In this document: one piece after another, positions 25,890-34,028 of the stretch
How positions within the stretch are numbered: the stretch's first letter is position 1
Layout: each line of letters starts with the position of its first letter
From: UBA3937 sp050951585
GTDB taxonomy: Bacteria > Bacillota > Peptococcia > DRI-13 > DTU073
DNA length: 64,000 nt
NCBI GenBank assembly: GCA_050951585.1
Contig: JBMNJI010000001.1
Coordinates: forward strand, 1 to 64,000
Direction: 5' to 3'
Position numbers and translations under genes: made by a program
Notes under the pieces: generated by a model
Seen by the model: only the letters and a program-made list of their open reading frames with translations
Told to the model about the DNA's origin: nothing
The model's database searches: none

Positions 25890-26339
25890 TTGGCGAAAAT
25901 AGCGCTAGGTTCTGATCATGGCGGTTATCAGTTAAAAGAGGAAATCAAAAAGTGGCTGACCGAGCGGAAAGAACAATATGAAATCAGGGATTTTGGCACC
26001 TTCAGTACGGAGTCATGTGATTATCCCGATATCGCCAAGCCGGTGGCGGAGGCGGTAGCGGCGGGCGAATGCGCTCTGGGTATTCTTGTCTGCGGGACGG
26101 GGATCGGCGTGAGTATTGTGGCGAACAAGATTCCGGGAATCCGCGCCGCGTTGTGCAGTGATACTTTTTCGGCGAAAGCTTCCCGTGAGCATAATGATGC
26201 CAACATCCTGACATTGGGGGAAAGAGTAATCGGGCGGGGCTTAGCCTTAGAAATAGTCGAAGCCTGGCTCGCGACTCCCTTTGCCGGGGGAAGGCATCAA
26301 CGCCGGGTCGATAAAATTACTGCCCTTGACCAAAGGTAA
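25890..26339 (+). CDS. rpiB: Ribose-5-phosphate isomerase B
   Basis: A ~149-residue RpiB/LacAB isomerase of the pentose phosphate pathway. ALGSDHGGYQLKE at the N terminus, catalytic Cys in VCGTGIG and the SREHNDANILTLG segment are diagnostic. Start TTG 25890 gives the family N terminus (M-A-K-I-A-L-G-S-D-H); an ATG at 25878 directly abuts AAAGGGG and is spaced too closely. Confidence 0.92.
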   Translation: MAKIALGSDHGGYQLKEEIKKWLTERKEQYEIRDFGTFSTESCDYPDIAKPVAEAVAAGECALGILVCGTGIGVSIVANKIPGIRAALCSDTFSAKASREHNDANILTLGERVIGRGLALEIVEAWLATPFAGGRHQRRVDKITALDQR

Positions 26340-26386
26340 AGCAAAGGCAAAGCAAAGCGCAAAGCAAAGGTAAAGCAAAGGTAAGC
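26333..26386 (+). repeat. GCAAAG short-unit repeat
   Basis: Degenerate tandem units of GCAAAGGTAAA/GCAAAGCGCAAA type directly after rpiB. The gap up to ywlG (26340-26497) holds no other feature I can support. Confidence 0.6.
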
Positions 26387-26497
26387 CGAAAGACGCCGAG
26401 GCAAAATATTTTTCGACAAGCGGAAAACTTTCTGCTGAGGCGTTATCACGACAGTGTAGGTAGGGCAAGGACATGGGTGTGACGTAAGGGGGGTGTT

Positions 26498-27049
26498 ATG
26501 GTGGAGCTTAGCGGGATTACCAAAGAAATGCAGACCGCTTTGCAAGAGTTATTGGCGGTGGCCGGCTTACGGGAAAAACAGCTTTTGGTTGTGGGGTGCA
26601 GTACCAGTGAAGTAATTGGCAAGAAAATCGGGACGGCTTCGAGCATGGAAGTGGCGGCGGCTTTATGGGATGGGCTTTATCCCCTTGCCAAGGAACAGGG
26701 GATTTATCTGGCCATCCAATGCTGTGAGCATTTGAACAGAGCGTTGGTAATAGAGGAAGAGGCCATGGAAAAATATAATCTGGAAGAGGTCTCTGTCTAT
26801 CCGGTGCAGGGAGCGGGAGGAAGTTTGGCGAACCAGGCCATGCGGTCTTTCCAGCACCCGGTCGTGGTGGAAAAAATCCAGGCGCACGCGGGCATAGACA
26901 TTGGTGATACCTTTATCGGGATGCATTTAAGACCGGTGGCCGTGCCAGTGCGGGGCACTCTTCAGAAGATTGGCGAGGCGCACTTGACAATGGCCCGCAC
27001 CAGGGCAAAACTCATTGGCGGGGAAAGGGCGCATTATCATTGCGATTAA
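26498..27049 (+). CDS. ywlG: YwlG family protein (DUF436, TIGR01440)
   Basis: A 183-residue conserved protein of unknown function with LLVVGCSTSEVIGKKIG, IAIQCCEHLNRALVIE-like and GIDIGDTFIGMHL segments typical of the family. Always found between rpiB and glyA in many Bacillota, as here. GGGGGTGTT precedes the ATG. Confidence 0.88.
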   Translation: MVELSGITKEMQTALQELLAVAGLREKQLLVVGCSTSEVIGKKIGTASSMEVAAALWDGLYPLAKEQGIYLAIQCCEHLNRALVIEEEAMEKYNLEEVSVYPVQGAGGSLANQAMRSFQHPVVVEKIQAHAGIDIGDTFIGMHLRPVAVPVRGTLQKIGEAHLTMARTRAKLIGGERAHYHCD

Positions 27050-27115
27050 ATGCGATTAAATATTAAATTAAATAGATGATATTTGTGCGAAGCACAGAGA
27101 AAGGGAGAGAAGAAG

Positions 27116-28381
27116 ATGGATTATATCGAGAAGTATGTTTCACCGGTTGACCCGGAACTGGCAGAGTATATTGCCGGAGAAGAAAAAAGGCAATTAAACA
27201 AGATTGAGTTGATTGCGTCGGAAAATTTTGTGAGCAGAGCAGTAATGGCGGCCCAGGGGTCGGTTCTGACGAACAAATATGCGGAAGGATATCCGGCCAA
27301 GCGTTACTACGGCGGTTGTGAATGGGTGGACAAGGTTGAAGATTTGGCGCGGGACAGAGCCAAAGCCATTTTCGGGGCGGAGCATGCCAATGTGCAGCCG
27401 CACTCCGGGGCGCAGGCGAATACGGCCGTGTATTTTGCCCTGGCAAACCCCGGGGACACCATCCTGGGGATGAACCTAAGCCATGGCGGGCACTTGACTC
27501 ATGGGAGCCCGGTGAACATCTCGGGGAAATATTTCAATTTTGTCGCTTATGGGGTTAATCAGGAGACCGAGCGAATCGACTATGATGATTTAGCCCGGAT
27601 TGCCCGGGAGGCAAAACCGAGAATCATCGTTTCCGGAGCCAGCGCCTACCCCAGAATTATTGATTTTGCGAAAATCGCGGAGATCTGCCGCGAAGTCGGA
27701 GCCCTCATGATGGTGGATATGGCCCATATTGCCGGTCTGGTTGCGGCGGGGCTGCATCCCAATCCCTGCCTTTATGCCGATGTGGTAACGACCACAACGC
27801 ACAAAACCCTGCGTGGGCCGCGGGGCGGGATGATTTTATGCAAGGAGCAATATGCGAAAGACATTGACAAAGCCATTTTCCCGGGAATTCAGGGCGGACC
27901 GCTCATGCATGTGATTGCGGGGAAGGCGGCAGCATTTAAGGAAGCACAGGAGCCGGCCTTTAAGGGTTATCAGCAGCAGATCATTAATAATGCGCAGACC
28001 TTAGCCCAAGGGCTTACCGCCAAAGGGTTCCGTCTTATTTCCGGGGGGACCGACAATCATCTCATGCTCGTTGACCTTAGAAGCAAGGAGATTACCGGGA
28101 AGGAAGCCGAGCATCTCTTAGATGAAGCAGGGGTAACCGTAAATAAGAATACCATTCCCTTTGATCCGCAGAGTCCGTTTGTCACCAGCGGAATCAGAGT
28201 CGGCACACCGGCTGTGACTACCCGCGGCATGAAAGAGGCGGAAATGGAGAAAATTGCGGAGATTATTGATTTGGTGATTACCCACCGGGCCGATAGCGGC
28301 GCCCAGGCCAAGGCTAAAGAAATGGTGAAAACACTCACGGGGGCATTCCCGCTGGTGGCTGGCGATATTGCGGTCAGGTAA
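27116..28381 (+). CDS. glyA: Serine hydroxymethyltransferase
   Basis: A 421-residue PLP enzyme converting serine and tetrahydrofolate into glycine and methylene-tetrahydrofolate. The PLP lysine lies in TTTTHKTLRGPRGG; LIASENFVS and YAEGYPAKRYYGGC are hallmark segments. ATG 27116 follows AAAGGGAGAG; an upstream in-frame GTG adds 11 residues without family match. Confidence 0.97.
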   Translation: MDYIEKYVSPVDPELAEYIAGEEKRQLNKIELIASENFVSRAVMAAQGSVLTNKYAEGYPAKRYYGGCEWVDKVEDLARDRAKAIFGAEHANVQPHSGAQANTAVYFALANPGDTILGMNLSHGGHLTHGSPVNISGKYFNFVAYGVNQETERIDYDDLARIAREAKPRIIVSGASAYPRIIDFAKIAEICREVGALMMVDMAHIAGLVAAGLHPNPCLYADVVTTTTHKTLRGPRGGMILCKEQYAKDIDKAIFPGIQGGPLMHVIAGKAAAFKEAQEPAFKGYQQQIINNAQTLAQGLTAKGFRLISGGTDNHLMLVDLRSKEITGKEAEHLLDEAGVTVNKNTIPFDPQSPFVTSGIRVGTPAVTTRGMKEAEMEKIAEIIDLVITHRADSGAQAKAKEMVKTLTGAFPLVAGDIAVR

Positions 28382-28444
28382 ATAATAACGAAGGCAATTG
28401 GCAGCATAGCTGCCGTTGCCGACCAAAGAGTTAGAGGTGAGGAA

Positions 28445-28885
28445 ATGCGGCCGTCCTGGGATGATTACTTTATGGAAATTGCCGAGGTTGTGGCGACGCG
28501 GTCTACTTGTATCCGCCGCCGGGTAGGAGCGATTTTGGTTAAGGACAAAAGGATCCTGGCCACGGGATATAATGGGGCTCCGGCGGGGATCCGGCACTGT
28601 GGGGAGTCCGGTTGTTTGCGGGAAAAAATGGAGATCCCTTCGGGCGAAAGACACGAATTATGCCGGGGGCTTCATGCCGAACAAAATGCCATTATTCAAT
28701 GCGCCTTGCATGGCGTCAATCTTCAGGGAGCCTCCTTGTACTCCACGACCCAACCCTGTGTCTTGTGCAGCAAAATGTTGATTAATGCGGGAATTAAAGT
28801 AATCGTCTTTAAGGGTTCTTATCCCGACGAGTTGTCCTTAAACCTTTTGCGGGAAGCCGGGATAGAATTAAGGCAAAAGAAATAG
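28445..28885 (+). CDS. dCMP deaminase
   Basis: A 146-residue zinc-dependent deaminase of the ComEB/dCMP deaminase family, making dUMP for thymidylate synthesis. Zinc ligands and the catalytic Glu are in LHAEQNAI and QPCVLCSKM; the insertion with CGESGC is typical of dCMP deaminases. It follows glyA, which supplies the one-carbon unit used by thymidylate synthase. Confidence 0.88.
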   Translation: MRPSWDDYFMEIAEVVATRSTCIRRRVGAILVKDKRILATGYNGAPAGIRHCGESGCLREKMEIPSGERHELCRGLHAEQNAIIQCALHGVNLQGASLYSTTQPCVLCSKMLINAGIKVIVFKGSYPDELSLNLLREAGIELRQKK

Positions 28886-28910
28886 AAAATTGGTTGAAAA
28901 AAATTTTAAT

Positions 28911-28943
28911 AAAAGAAAGCGCCGTTTTTTGGCGCTTTCTTTT
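28911..28943 (+). terminator. Terminator between the dCMP deaminase gene and dcd
   Basis: 13-bp stem AAAAGAAAGCGCC (28911-28923) / GGCGCTTTCTTTT (28931-28943), T-rich after it and A-rich before it, so it can work in both directions for the two convergent genes. Confidence 0.85.
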
Positions 28944-29061
28944 CGTTTTTTCCTTCTTGCTTCTTCTTACGCTGATATACGCGGTATTCGGGTAAAATGT
29001 AAAAAATACTGACTAGTATTGACAATAGTAGGTTTATACGATATATTCATATTCGGTTAAA

Positions 29062-29580
29062 CTATTTAAAATCCTTATACAACTGGCTAGGCACGATGCC
29101 ACGGTTGTTCTGATATTTGACAGATGAGTATTTTTTAAATGTTCCTTCTATATTATGGTAGAATATTTGACAAATTTGTACATCAGGGTAAATACGAACA
29201 GGCTGTATGCAGGTAATTTCCAAGGTCCAGTACCCGGCAAAACCTACATCACCAAAGCCGGCGCTGGAATGTACGCTGATGCCTAAACGCCCGATGGAGG
29301 ATCTTCCTTCGAGCATGGGAACATAATTTTCAGTTCGGGTATATTCAGCCGTACGCCCCAGGTACAAGATCCCTGGTTCAATAACAAGACCTTCTGGGGG
29401 GATAACCAGGGTCGTGGTCTTATTCTCTTTTTTCATGTCGAGGCATGGTTCCTGATAGACGACCAGTTCGTTATGTAAGGTCAGATTGTAGCTGTTGGGA
29501 TTTAAGTGAGCCGGATTAAAGGGATCGATAAAAATTTCCTTGCCCAGCTTTTCCCGGATCGCTAGTCCAGAGAGGATCAT
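29062..29580 (-). CDS. dcd: dCTP deaminase
   Basis: A 172-residue homotrimeric dCTP deaminase, making dUTP or, in bifunctional members, dUMP directly. Conserved features: MILSGLAIREKL start, LEGRSSIGRLG, and the catalytic-glutamate segment GFGDVGFAGYWTLEI. The Gly-x-x-D-x-GF form recalls the bifunctional archaeal type, but this cannot be settled here. An AAAGGAG site lies just upstream on the minus strand. It is convergent with the dCMP deaminase gene. Confidence 0.9.
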   Translation of the reverse strand: MILSGLAIREKLGKEIFIDPFNPAHLNPNSYNLTLHNELVVYQEPCLDMKKENKTTTLVIPPEGLVIEPGILYLGRTAEYTRTENYVPMLEGRSSIGRLGISVHSSAGFGDVGFAGYWTLEITCIQPVRIYPDVQICQIFYHNIEGTFKKYSSVKYQNNRGIVPSQLYKDFK

Positions 29581-29769
29581 AATATAAACTCCTTTCCAAT
29601 TTGTCTTCCTCTCTTATTTTACCTCAGATCTGCCCAAACGGGAATTTATTATCGACAAATACTTTCAAGAAAATATATTTTGCGAGATATGTGATAGAAT
29701 ATTTAAAGATGGGATTGATTTTCTCTTTTTGGTTTTGCAATGACATAATTTATTAGGAGAATAAGTGAA

Positions 29770-30945
29770 ATGAATAATGTGCAGACGAAAAAAGTATTGA
29801 CGATTTTTGGGACAAGACCGGAAGCAATCAAAATGGCCCCTTTGGTGTGGGCGTTGAAGCGCGATCCGCGGATCAATTGTAAAATAGCGGTTACGGCACA
29901 GCATCGGGAGATGCTGGATCAGGTTTTGGAACTTTTTCATCTTATTCCCGATTATGATTTAGACATCATGCAAGCGGGGCAGACCCCGTTTGATATAACT
30001 TCGCGTGCCCTTTTTGGTTTGCGGGATGTCCTGCAGCGGGAAAAATTCGATCTTATTTTGGTCCATGGAGATACCAGTACGACCTTTGCCGGGGCTTTAG
30101 CCTCTTATTATTTGCAGATACCGGTAGCGCATGTGGAGGCCGGGTTAAGGTCGGGCAATAAGTATTCCCCTTTTCCGGAAGAAATGAATCGGCGACTGAC
30201 AGGGGCATTGGCCGACTTGCACTTTGCCCCGACGGTGAAAGCGCAGGAGGAATTATTAAAGGAAGGTCATGACCCTGCCGCAATATATATCACAGGGAAC
30301 ACGGTTATTGATGCACTTTTGAGTATTGTGGACCGGGAATACCGGTTTAGCGATCCTGTTTTAAGGAGTATTGATTTTGCCAGGCAACGGGTTCTTGTGT
30401 TAACGACTCATCGCCGGGAGAACCTTGGTGAGCCGATGCGGCAGATTTATTATGCGTTGAGGGAGATTGTGGAGGAATTCTCCGATGTAGTGGTTGTTTT
30501 TCCGGTGCACAAGAATCCCGCTGTGCGCCGCGTGGCCCAGGAAGTACTGGGCAATATTGAGAGAATTAAATTAATCGAGCCGTTAGAATATCTGCCTTTT
30601 GGCAATTTGATGGATAGATCCTTCCTGGTACTTACAGATTCGGGGGGCTTACAGGAAGAAGCGCCTTCCCTGGGTAAGCCGGTGCTTGTTTTACGGGAAA
30701 ATACCGAACGTCCTGAAGCGATTGAGGCCGGGACAGTAAAATTGGTCGGGCTGAACAGGGAAAGGATTTTTGATGCGACCAAAAAACTTTTAACAGATCA
30801 GGAAGCGTATAACAAGATGGCGAAAGCCGTTAATCCCTACGGGGACGGGAAGGCCAGCTCGCGAATTGTTGAGGCGTTATATCATTACTGGGGCTGGCGG
30901 GCCGAGCGGCCGCAACCTTTTATACATAAACAGCGCCAGGAATAA
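29770..30945 (+). CDS. wecB: UDP-N-acetylglucosamine 2-epimerase (non-hydrolysing)
   Basis: A 391-residue epimerase interconverting UDP-GlcNAc and UDP-ManNAc, a precursor of wall polysaccharides. FGTRPEAIKMAPL, HGDTSTTFAG, HVEAGLRSG, NTVIDALL and LTDSGGLQEEAP are diagnostic. It immediately precedes the ATP synthase operon as in B. subtilis mnaA. It could supply ManNAc to the TagA-type enzyme at the window end. A TCGACA-N16-TATATT at 29652-29679 is a possible promoter. Confidence 0.95.
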   Translation: MNNVQTKKVLTIFGTRPEAIKMAPLVWALKRDPRINCKIAVTAQHREMLDQVLELFHLIPDYDLDIMQAGQTPFDITSRALFGLRDVLQREKFDLILVHGDTSTTFAGALASYYLQIPVAHVEAGLRSGNKYSPFPEEMNRRLTGALADLHFAPTVKAQEELLKEGHDPAAIYITGNTVIDALLSIVDREYRFSDPVLRSIDFARQRVLVLTTHRRENLGEPMRQIYYALREIVEEFSDVVVVFPVHKNPAVRRVAQEVLGNIERIKLIEPLEYLPFGNLMDRSFLVLTDSGGLQEEAPSLGKPVLVLRENTERPEAIEAGTVKLVGLNRERIFDATKKLLTDQEAYNKMAKAVNPYGDGKASSRIVEALYHYWGWRAERPQPFIHKQRQE

Positions 30946-30987
30946 TATATGTATTTAAGATAAATTATTGATAATTGGTGAAGAAAG

Positions 30988-31476
30988 ATGCGCAAAAAAA
31001 ACAAAGCGTTAGATTATCTAAATTACGCGCTCAGTTTTGGACTAACCCTGGTGATTACTGCTTATATACTTTATTTAGCTGGCAGTTGGCTGGATAAGCG
31101 TTTAGGAACAGACCCTCTTTTCATGATCCTGGGCGTACTTTTAGCCATCGTCACCGTTTTCCGGCAAATGATTAACGAGCTTCTGAATATGGAGAAAGAG
31201 AAGAAGGAAAACACCCTCGAAGAGAATCCAATACCGGAAAACATAGAATTAGAATTAGACAAGGTCCGGACAAATCAACCGGAAGAGAAACAGGAAGATG
31301 AACAGGAAAATAAGCCGGAAGATGGACAGGAAGAAGAGCAAGAAGATAAACAAGATGATAAGCATGAGGATATACAAGAAAATAAACAGGAAGAAAAACA
31401 GAAAAATAAAATAGAAGAGCAAAAAGCAGAGCAAGAAAAGGGCAAAAAAGGTAAGCACAGAAAGACAAAGAAATAG
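30988..31476 (+). CDS. atpZ: AtpZ-like ATP synthase accessory protein with charged tail
   Basis: A 162-residue protein. The first ~70 residues are a two-helix membrane hairpin of the AtpZ family (YALSFGLTLVITAYILYLAGSWLDKRLGTDPLFMILGVLLAI), associated with F1Fo assembly or ion transport. The remaining ~90 residues are an unusual, almost purely polar tail of Glu, Lys, Gln and Asp in repeated E-D-x-Q-E units, predicted disordered or helical. First gene of the atp operon. Confidence 0.78.
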   Translation: MRKKNKALDYLNYALSFGLTLVITAYILYLAGSWLDKRLGTDPLFMILGVLLAIVTVFRQMINELLNMEKEKKENTLEENPIPENIELELDKVRTNQPEEKQEDEQENKPEDGQEEEQEDKQDDKHEDIQENKQEEKQKNKIEEQKAEQEKGKKGKHRKTKK

Positions 31477-31486
31477 GTGAGAGTAA

Positions 31487-31798
31487 ATGCCTGCATGGGG
31501 TATATGGGGTTTGAAAGGGCTCGCGCTGGGGTGTACCGGAGCGGCAATCAACTTTCTGATTTTGATCAAAGCAAGCGCACGGATGGAAAAAGTGCCGGAG
31601 AAGGCTAATGCCACGTTGGGGTTTTGTTATCTCCTACGCTTTGCGGTTAGTTTGGGGACTCTCCTGATTGCGTTTTTTTGCTTCGCCAGGAGCACTTCCT
31701 TTTTGGTGGGAGTGGCTTTTGGTCTGACCATACCAAGTTATTTTTATTTTTTGTACTTTAATGGAAGAGGAAAACAAAATCTCGAAAGAAAGGAGTGA
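31487..31798 (+). CDS. atpI: ATP synthase subunit I
   Basis: A 103-residue protein with four predicted helices of the ATP synthase I family, an assembly factor for the c ring. Its end overlaps the region used as ribosome binding site for atpB. Position between atpZ and atpB is typical; the sequence itself is weakly conserved. Confidence 0.7.
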   Translation: MPAWGIWGLKGLALGCTGAAINFLILIKASARMEKVPEKANATLGFCYLLRFAVSLGTLLIAFFCFARSTSFLVGVAFGLTIPSYFYFLYFNGRGKQNLERKE

Positions 31799-31806
31799 GA
31801 ACACAA

Positions 31807-32523
31807 ATGTTTGCCACACCGGTTTATGCGGCTACGCAAGAGGGTGCTGAACATGGGGCAGCACTATTCGAAATCTTCGGGCTGGAAGTAACCAGTTATA
31901 CGACAACGATGTGGGGATTAATGCTACTGCTGGCCATTGTCTCTTTTCTTGCCACCAGGAAATTGGAATTCATCCCGACGCGTCGTATCCAGATATTCAT
32001 GGAAATGGTTCTGGAGATGATTATCGGATTTTTGACGCAGGTTATGGGCGACAGAGAGAAAGTGAAACGGTATCTTCCTTTACTGGGAACCTTTTTCATG
32101 CTCATCCTGATTTCCAACTATTCCGGTATATTACCCGGAGCAGGGCATATTAACGGGTTAGCAGCTCCGACCAGTACTTTAAGTGTAACCGCGGCTTTTG
32201 CCATTGTTGTCTTTTTTGCCACCCATTATTATGGAATAAAGGAGAACGGCTTAGGTTATTTTAAACATTTCGTTCAGCCGATCGCGATTTTATTACCTTT
32301 GAACATTATTGAGGAATTTACCAGACCTCTCTCGCTGGCTTTACGTTTGTATGGGAATATTTATGGCGAAGAAATGGTTGTTTTCGCGTTATTTAGCTTA
32401 GTACCTCTATTTTTGCCCTTACCCATACAGTTTCTAGGTCTTCTCTTTGGTTTTATTCAGGCTTTTGTCTTTACCTTATTGGCTGCAGTTTATATCAATT
32501 CGGCAACAGCAAGTCACCATTAA
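31807..32523 (+). CDS. atpB: F1Fo ATP synthase subunit a
   Basis: A 238-residue membrane subunit forming the ion half-channels. The essential Arg lies in LSLALRLYGNIYGEE. ATG 31807 follows AAAGGAGTG at 31789-31797; the GTG at 31795 falls inside that site. The N-terminal ~25 residues are extracytoplasmic. Confidence 0.95.
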   Translation: MFATPVYAATQEGAEHGAALFEIFGLEVTSYTTTMWGLMLLLAIVSFLATRKLEFIPTRRIQIFMEMVLEMIIGFLTQVMGDREKVKRYLPLLGTFFMLILISNYSGILPGAGHINGLAAPTSTLSVTAAFAIVVFFATHYYGIKENGLGYFKHFVQPIAILLPLNIIEEFTRPLSLALRLYGNIYGEEMVVFALFSLVPLFLPLPIQFLGLLFGFIQAFVFTLLAAVYINSATASHH

Positions 32524-32627
32524 TGCTATATTCAGATGCTTTTTTTCAATTGCAATGTTGCTAAATTTTGATATTTTCTTACCTATTTAGTACTTTACAT
32601 TTACTGCGAAGAAAGGAGGGAAACATA

Positions 32628-32864
32628 ATGGATTATACTCAAGGTTTAATCGCACTCGGTGCTGGTTTAGCCGTGGCTATTGCTACACTTGGTCCGGCTC
32701 TCGCTCAAGGGAATGCTGCCAGCAAGGCAATGGAGGCTATCGCTCGTCAGCCGGAAGCAGCTGGCGAAATCAGAACCACTTTACTTATCTCCTTAGCATT
32801 TATGGAAGCGTTAACGATTTATGGTCTCTTAATTGCATTTTTGCTTCAAGGCAAAATCGGTTAA
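32628..32864 (+). CDS. atpE: F1Fo ATP synthase subunit c
   Basis: A 78-residue two-helix proteolipid forming the rotor ring. The ion-carrying carboxylate is E60 (FMEALTIYGL) and the polar loop is ARQPEA. Gln27 and Tyr65, which belong to the sodium-binding set, are present, but the Ser after the Glu in sodium rings is Ala61 here, so proton coupling is somewhat more likely. AAAGGAGGG (32612-32620) sits 7 bases before the ATG. The 104-base gap from atpB is the longest within the first part of the operon. Confidence 0.95.
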   Translation: MDYTQGLIALGAGLAVAIATLGPALAQGNAASKAMEAIARQPEAAGEIRTTLLISLAFMEALTIYGLLIAFLLQGKIG

Positions 32865-32891
32865 TATTTCGAGCCGAAGGATGGGATAAGA

Positions 32892-32920
32892 GGGCGTTCC
32901 GGAGGGAACTCCGGACGCCC
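32892..32920 (+). promoter_or_regulatory. Hairpin between atpE and atpF
   Basis: GGGCG plus TCCGGAG (32892-32904, one bulged T) pairs with CTCCGGA plus CGCCC (32909-32920) around a GGAA tetraloop. There is no T run, so it is unlikely to terminate fully. It may protect the atpE message or reduce readthrough, helping to raise c-subunit output. Confidence 0.6.
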
Positions 32921-32978
32921 CCTGAACTCTCAGCATTAACACAGTCCAACGGTACCAAAAGAGAGGTGAAGCAAACAA

Positions 32979-33464
32979 ATGAGTATATCTCCTTCAGATT
33001 TGCTCTTTGCTATCATAAACTTTTTAGTCTTGTTAGCCGTTTTGAAGAAGTTCCTTTATAAGCCTTTGATGACGATGATTGATGCCCGTGAGCAACAGGT
33101 GAAAGGCGACTTGGAAAACGCGGCAAAGGCCAAAGAGGATGCGCAGAAAATAAAAGAAGAATATACAAAACAAATGGAACAAGCTAAACAGGAAGCCCAG
33201 CAGATTATTGACAAGGCTACCAAGATTGGGGAAGAAAGTCGGGAAGCCCTCCTTAGCCAGGCGAGAGAAGAAACCGCCAGAATGACCGAAAAGGCGCAGG
33301 AAATGATTCGGCTGGAAAAGGAAGAAGCCCTTACCCAATTAAGAGGCGAAGTTGCTTCGTTAGTAGTTCTTGCTGCGGGCAAGGTGATAGATAAGACAAT
33401 AGACCAACAATCCCACGAAAAACTGATTCGTGACTTTATAGAAGAGGTGGGGGATGCGTCTTGA
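32979..33464 (+). CDS. atpF: F1Fo ATP synthase subunit b
   Basis: A 161-residue peripheral-stalk subunit with one N-terminal membrane helix (LLFAIINFLVLLAVLKKFLYKPL) and a long coiled-coil rich in Glu, Lys, Ala. Stop codon overlaps the atpH start (TGATG). Confidence 0.94.
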   Translation: MSISPSDLLFAIINFLVLLAVLKKFLYKPLMTMIDAREQQVKGDLENAAKAKEDAQKIKEEYTKQMEQAKQEAQQIIDKATKIGEESREALLSQAREETARMTEKAQEMIRLEKEEALTQLRGEVASLVVLAAGKVIDKTIDQQSHEKLIRDFIEEVGDAS

Positions 33465-34027
33465 TGAACTCAGCGATATCCCGCCGCTATGCACAAGCCC
33501 TATTGATGATTGCGCAAGAAAGGCAAGCGCTGGATCAGTATGAAAGAGAACTCGAGACATTTCGGAACGCTCTGCTGGCAAACCCGGGGCTCAAAGCTCT
33601 GCTGGATAATCCGCGGGTTTTGGTGGAAGAGAAAAAGAAGGCCCTGGATCTTTTGATTAAGGATCTGGTAGACCCGGTTGTCTATAATTTCTTACATCTC
33701 ATTATTGATAAGAAACGGGAAGCTTTTTTCCTGGATATAGCGAAGGCATTTTCTAAATACGCCGATGAGGCAAGGAATATTATTGACGCTGAAGTCCGGT
33801 CGGTTGTGCAATTGACAGACAAAGACTTCCAGACTTTGCAGGAGAAACTCGCGCGGGCAAGCGGCAAGAACGTTCGCCTAAAGAGCGTGATCGACACTTC
33901 CTTAATTGGCGGTATTAAAGTGAAGATTGGTGATACGGTGCTTGATGGCACCGTGACCAAAAAGCTTTCTTTATTGAAAAACCGGCTCAGCGAAACACGG
34001 TTAGAAGAGATTGGGGTGAAAAAGTAA
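33464..34027 (+). CDS. atpH: F1Fo ATP synthase subunit delta
   Basis: A 187-residue delta subunit linking the peripheral stalk to F1. Opens NSAISRRYAQALLMIA and ends with the conserved IDTSLIGGIKVKIGDTVLDGTVTKKL segment. ATG at 33464 overlaps the atpF stop, implying coupled translation. Confidence 0.94.
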   Translation: MNSAISRRYAQALLMIAQERQALDQYERELETFRNALLANPGLKALLDNPRVLVEEKKKALDLLIKDLVDPVVYNFLHLIIDKKREAFFLDIAKAFSKYADEARNIIDAEVRSVVQLTDKDFQTLQEKLARASGKNVRLKSVIDTSLIGGIKVKIGDTVLDGTVTKKLSLLKNRLSETRLEEIGVKK

Positions 34028-34028
34028 A

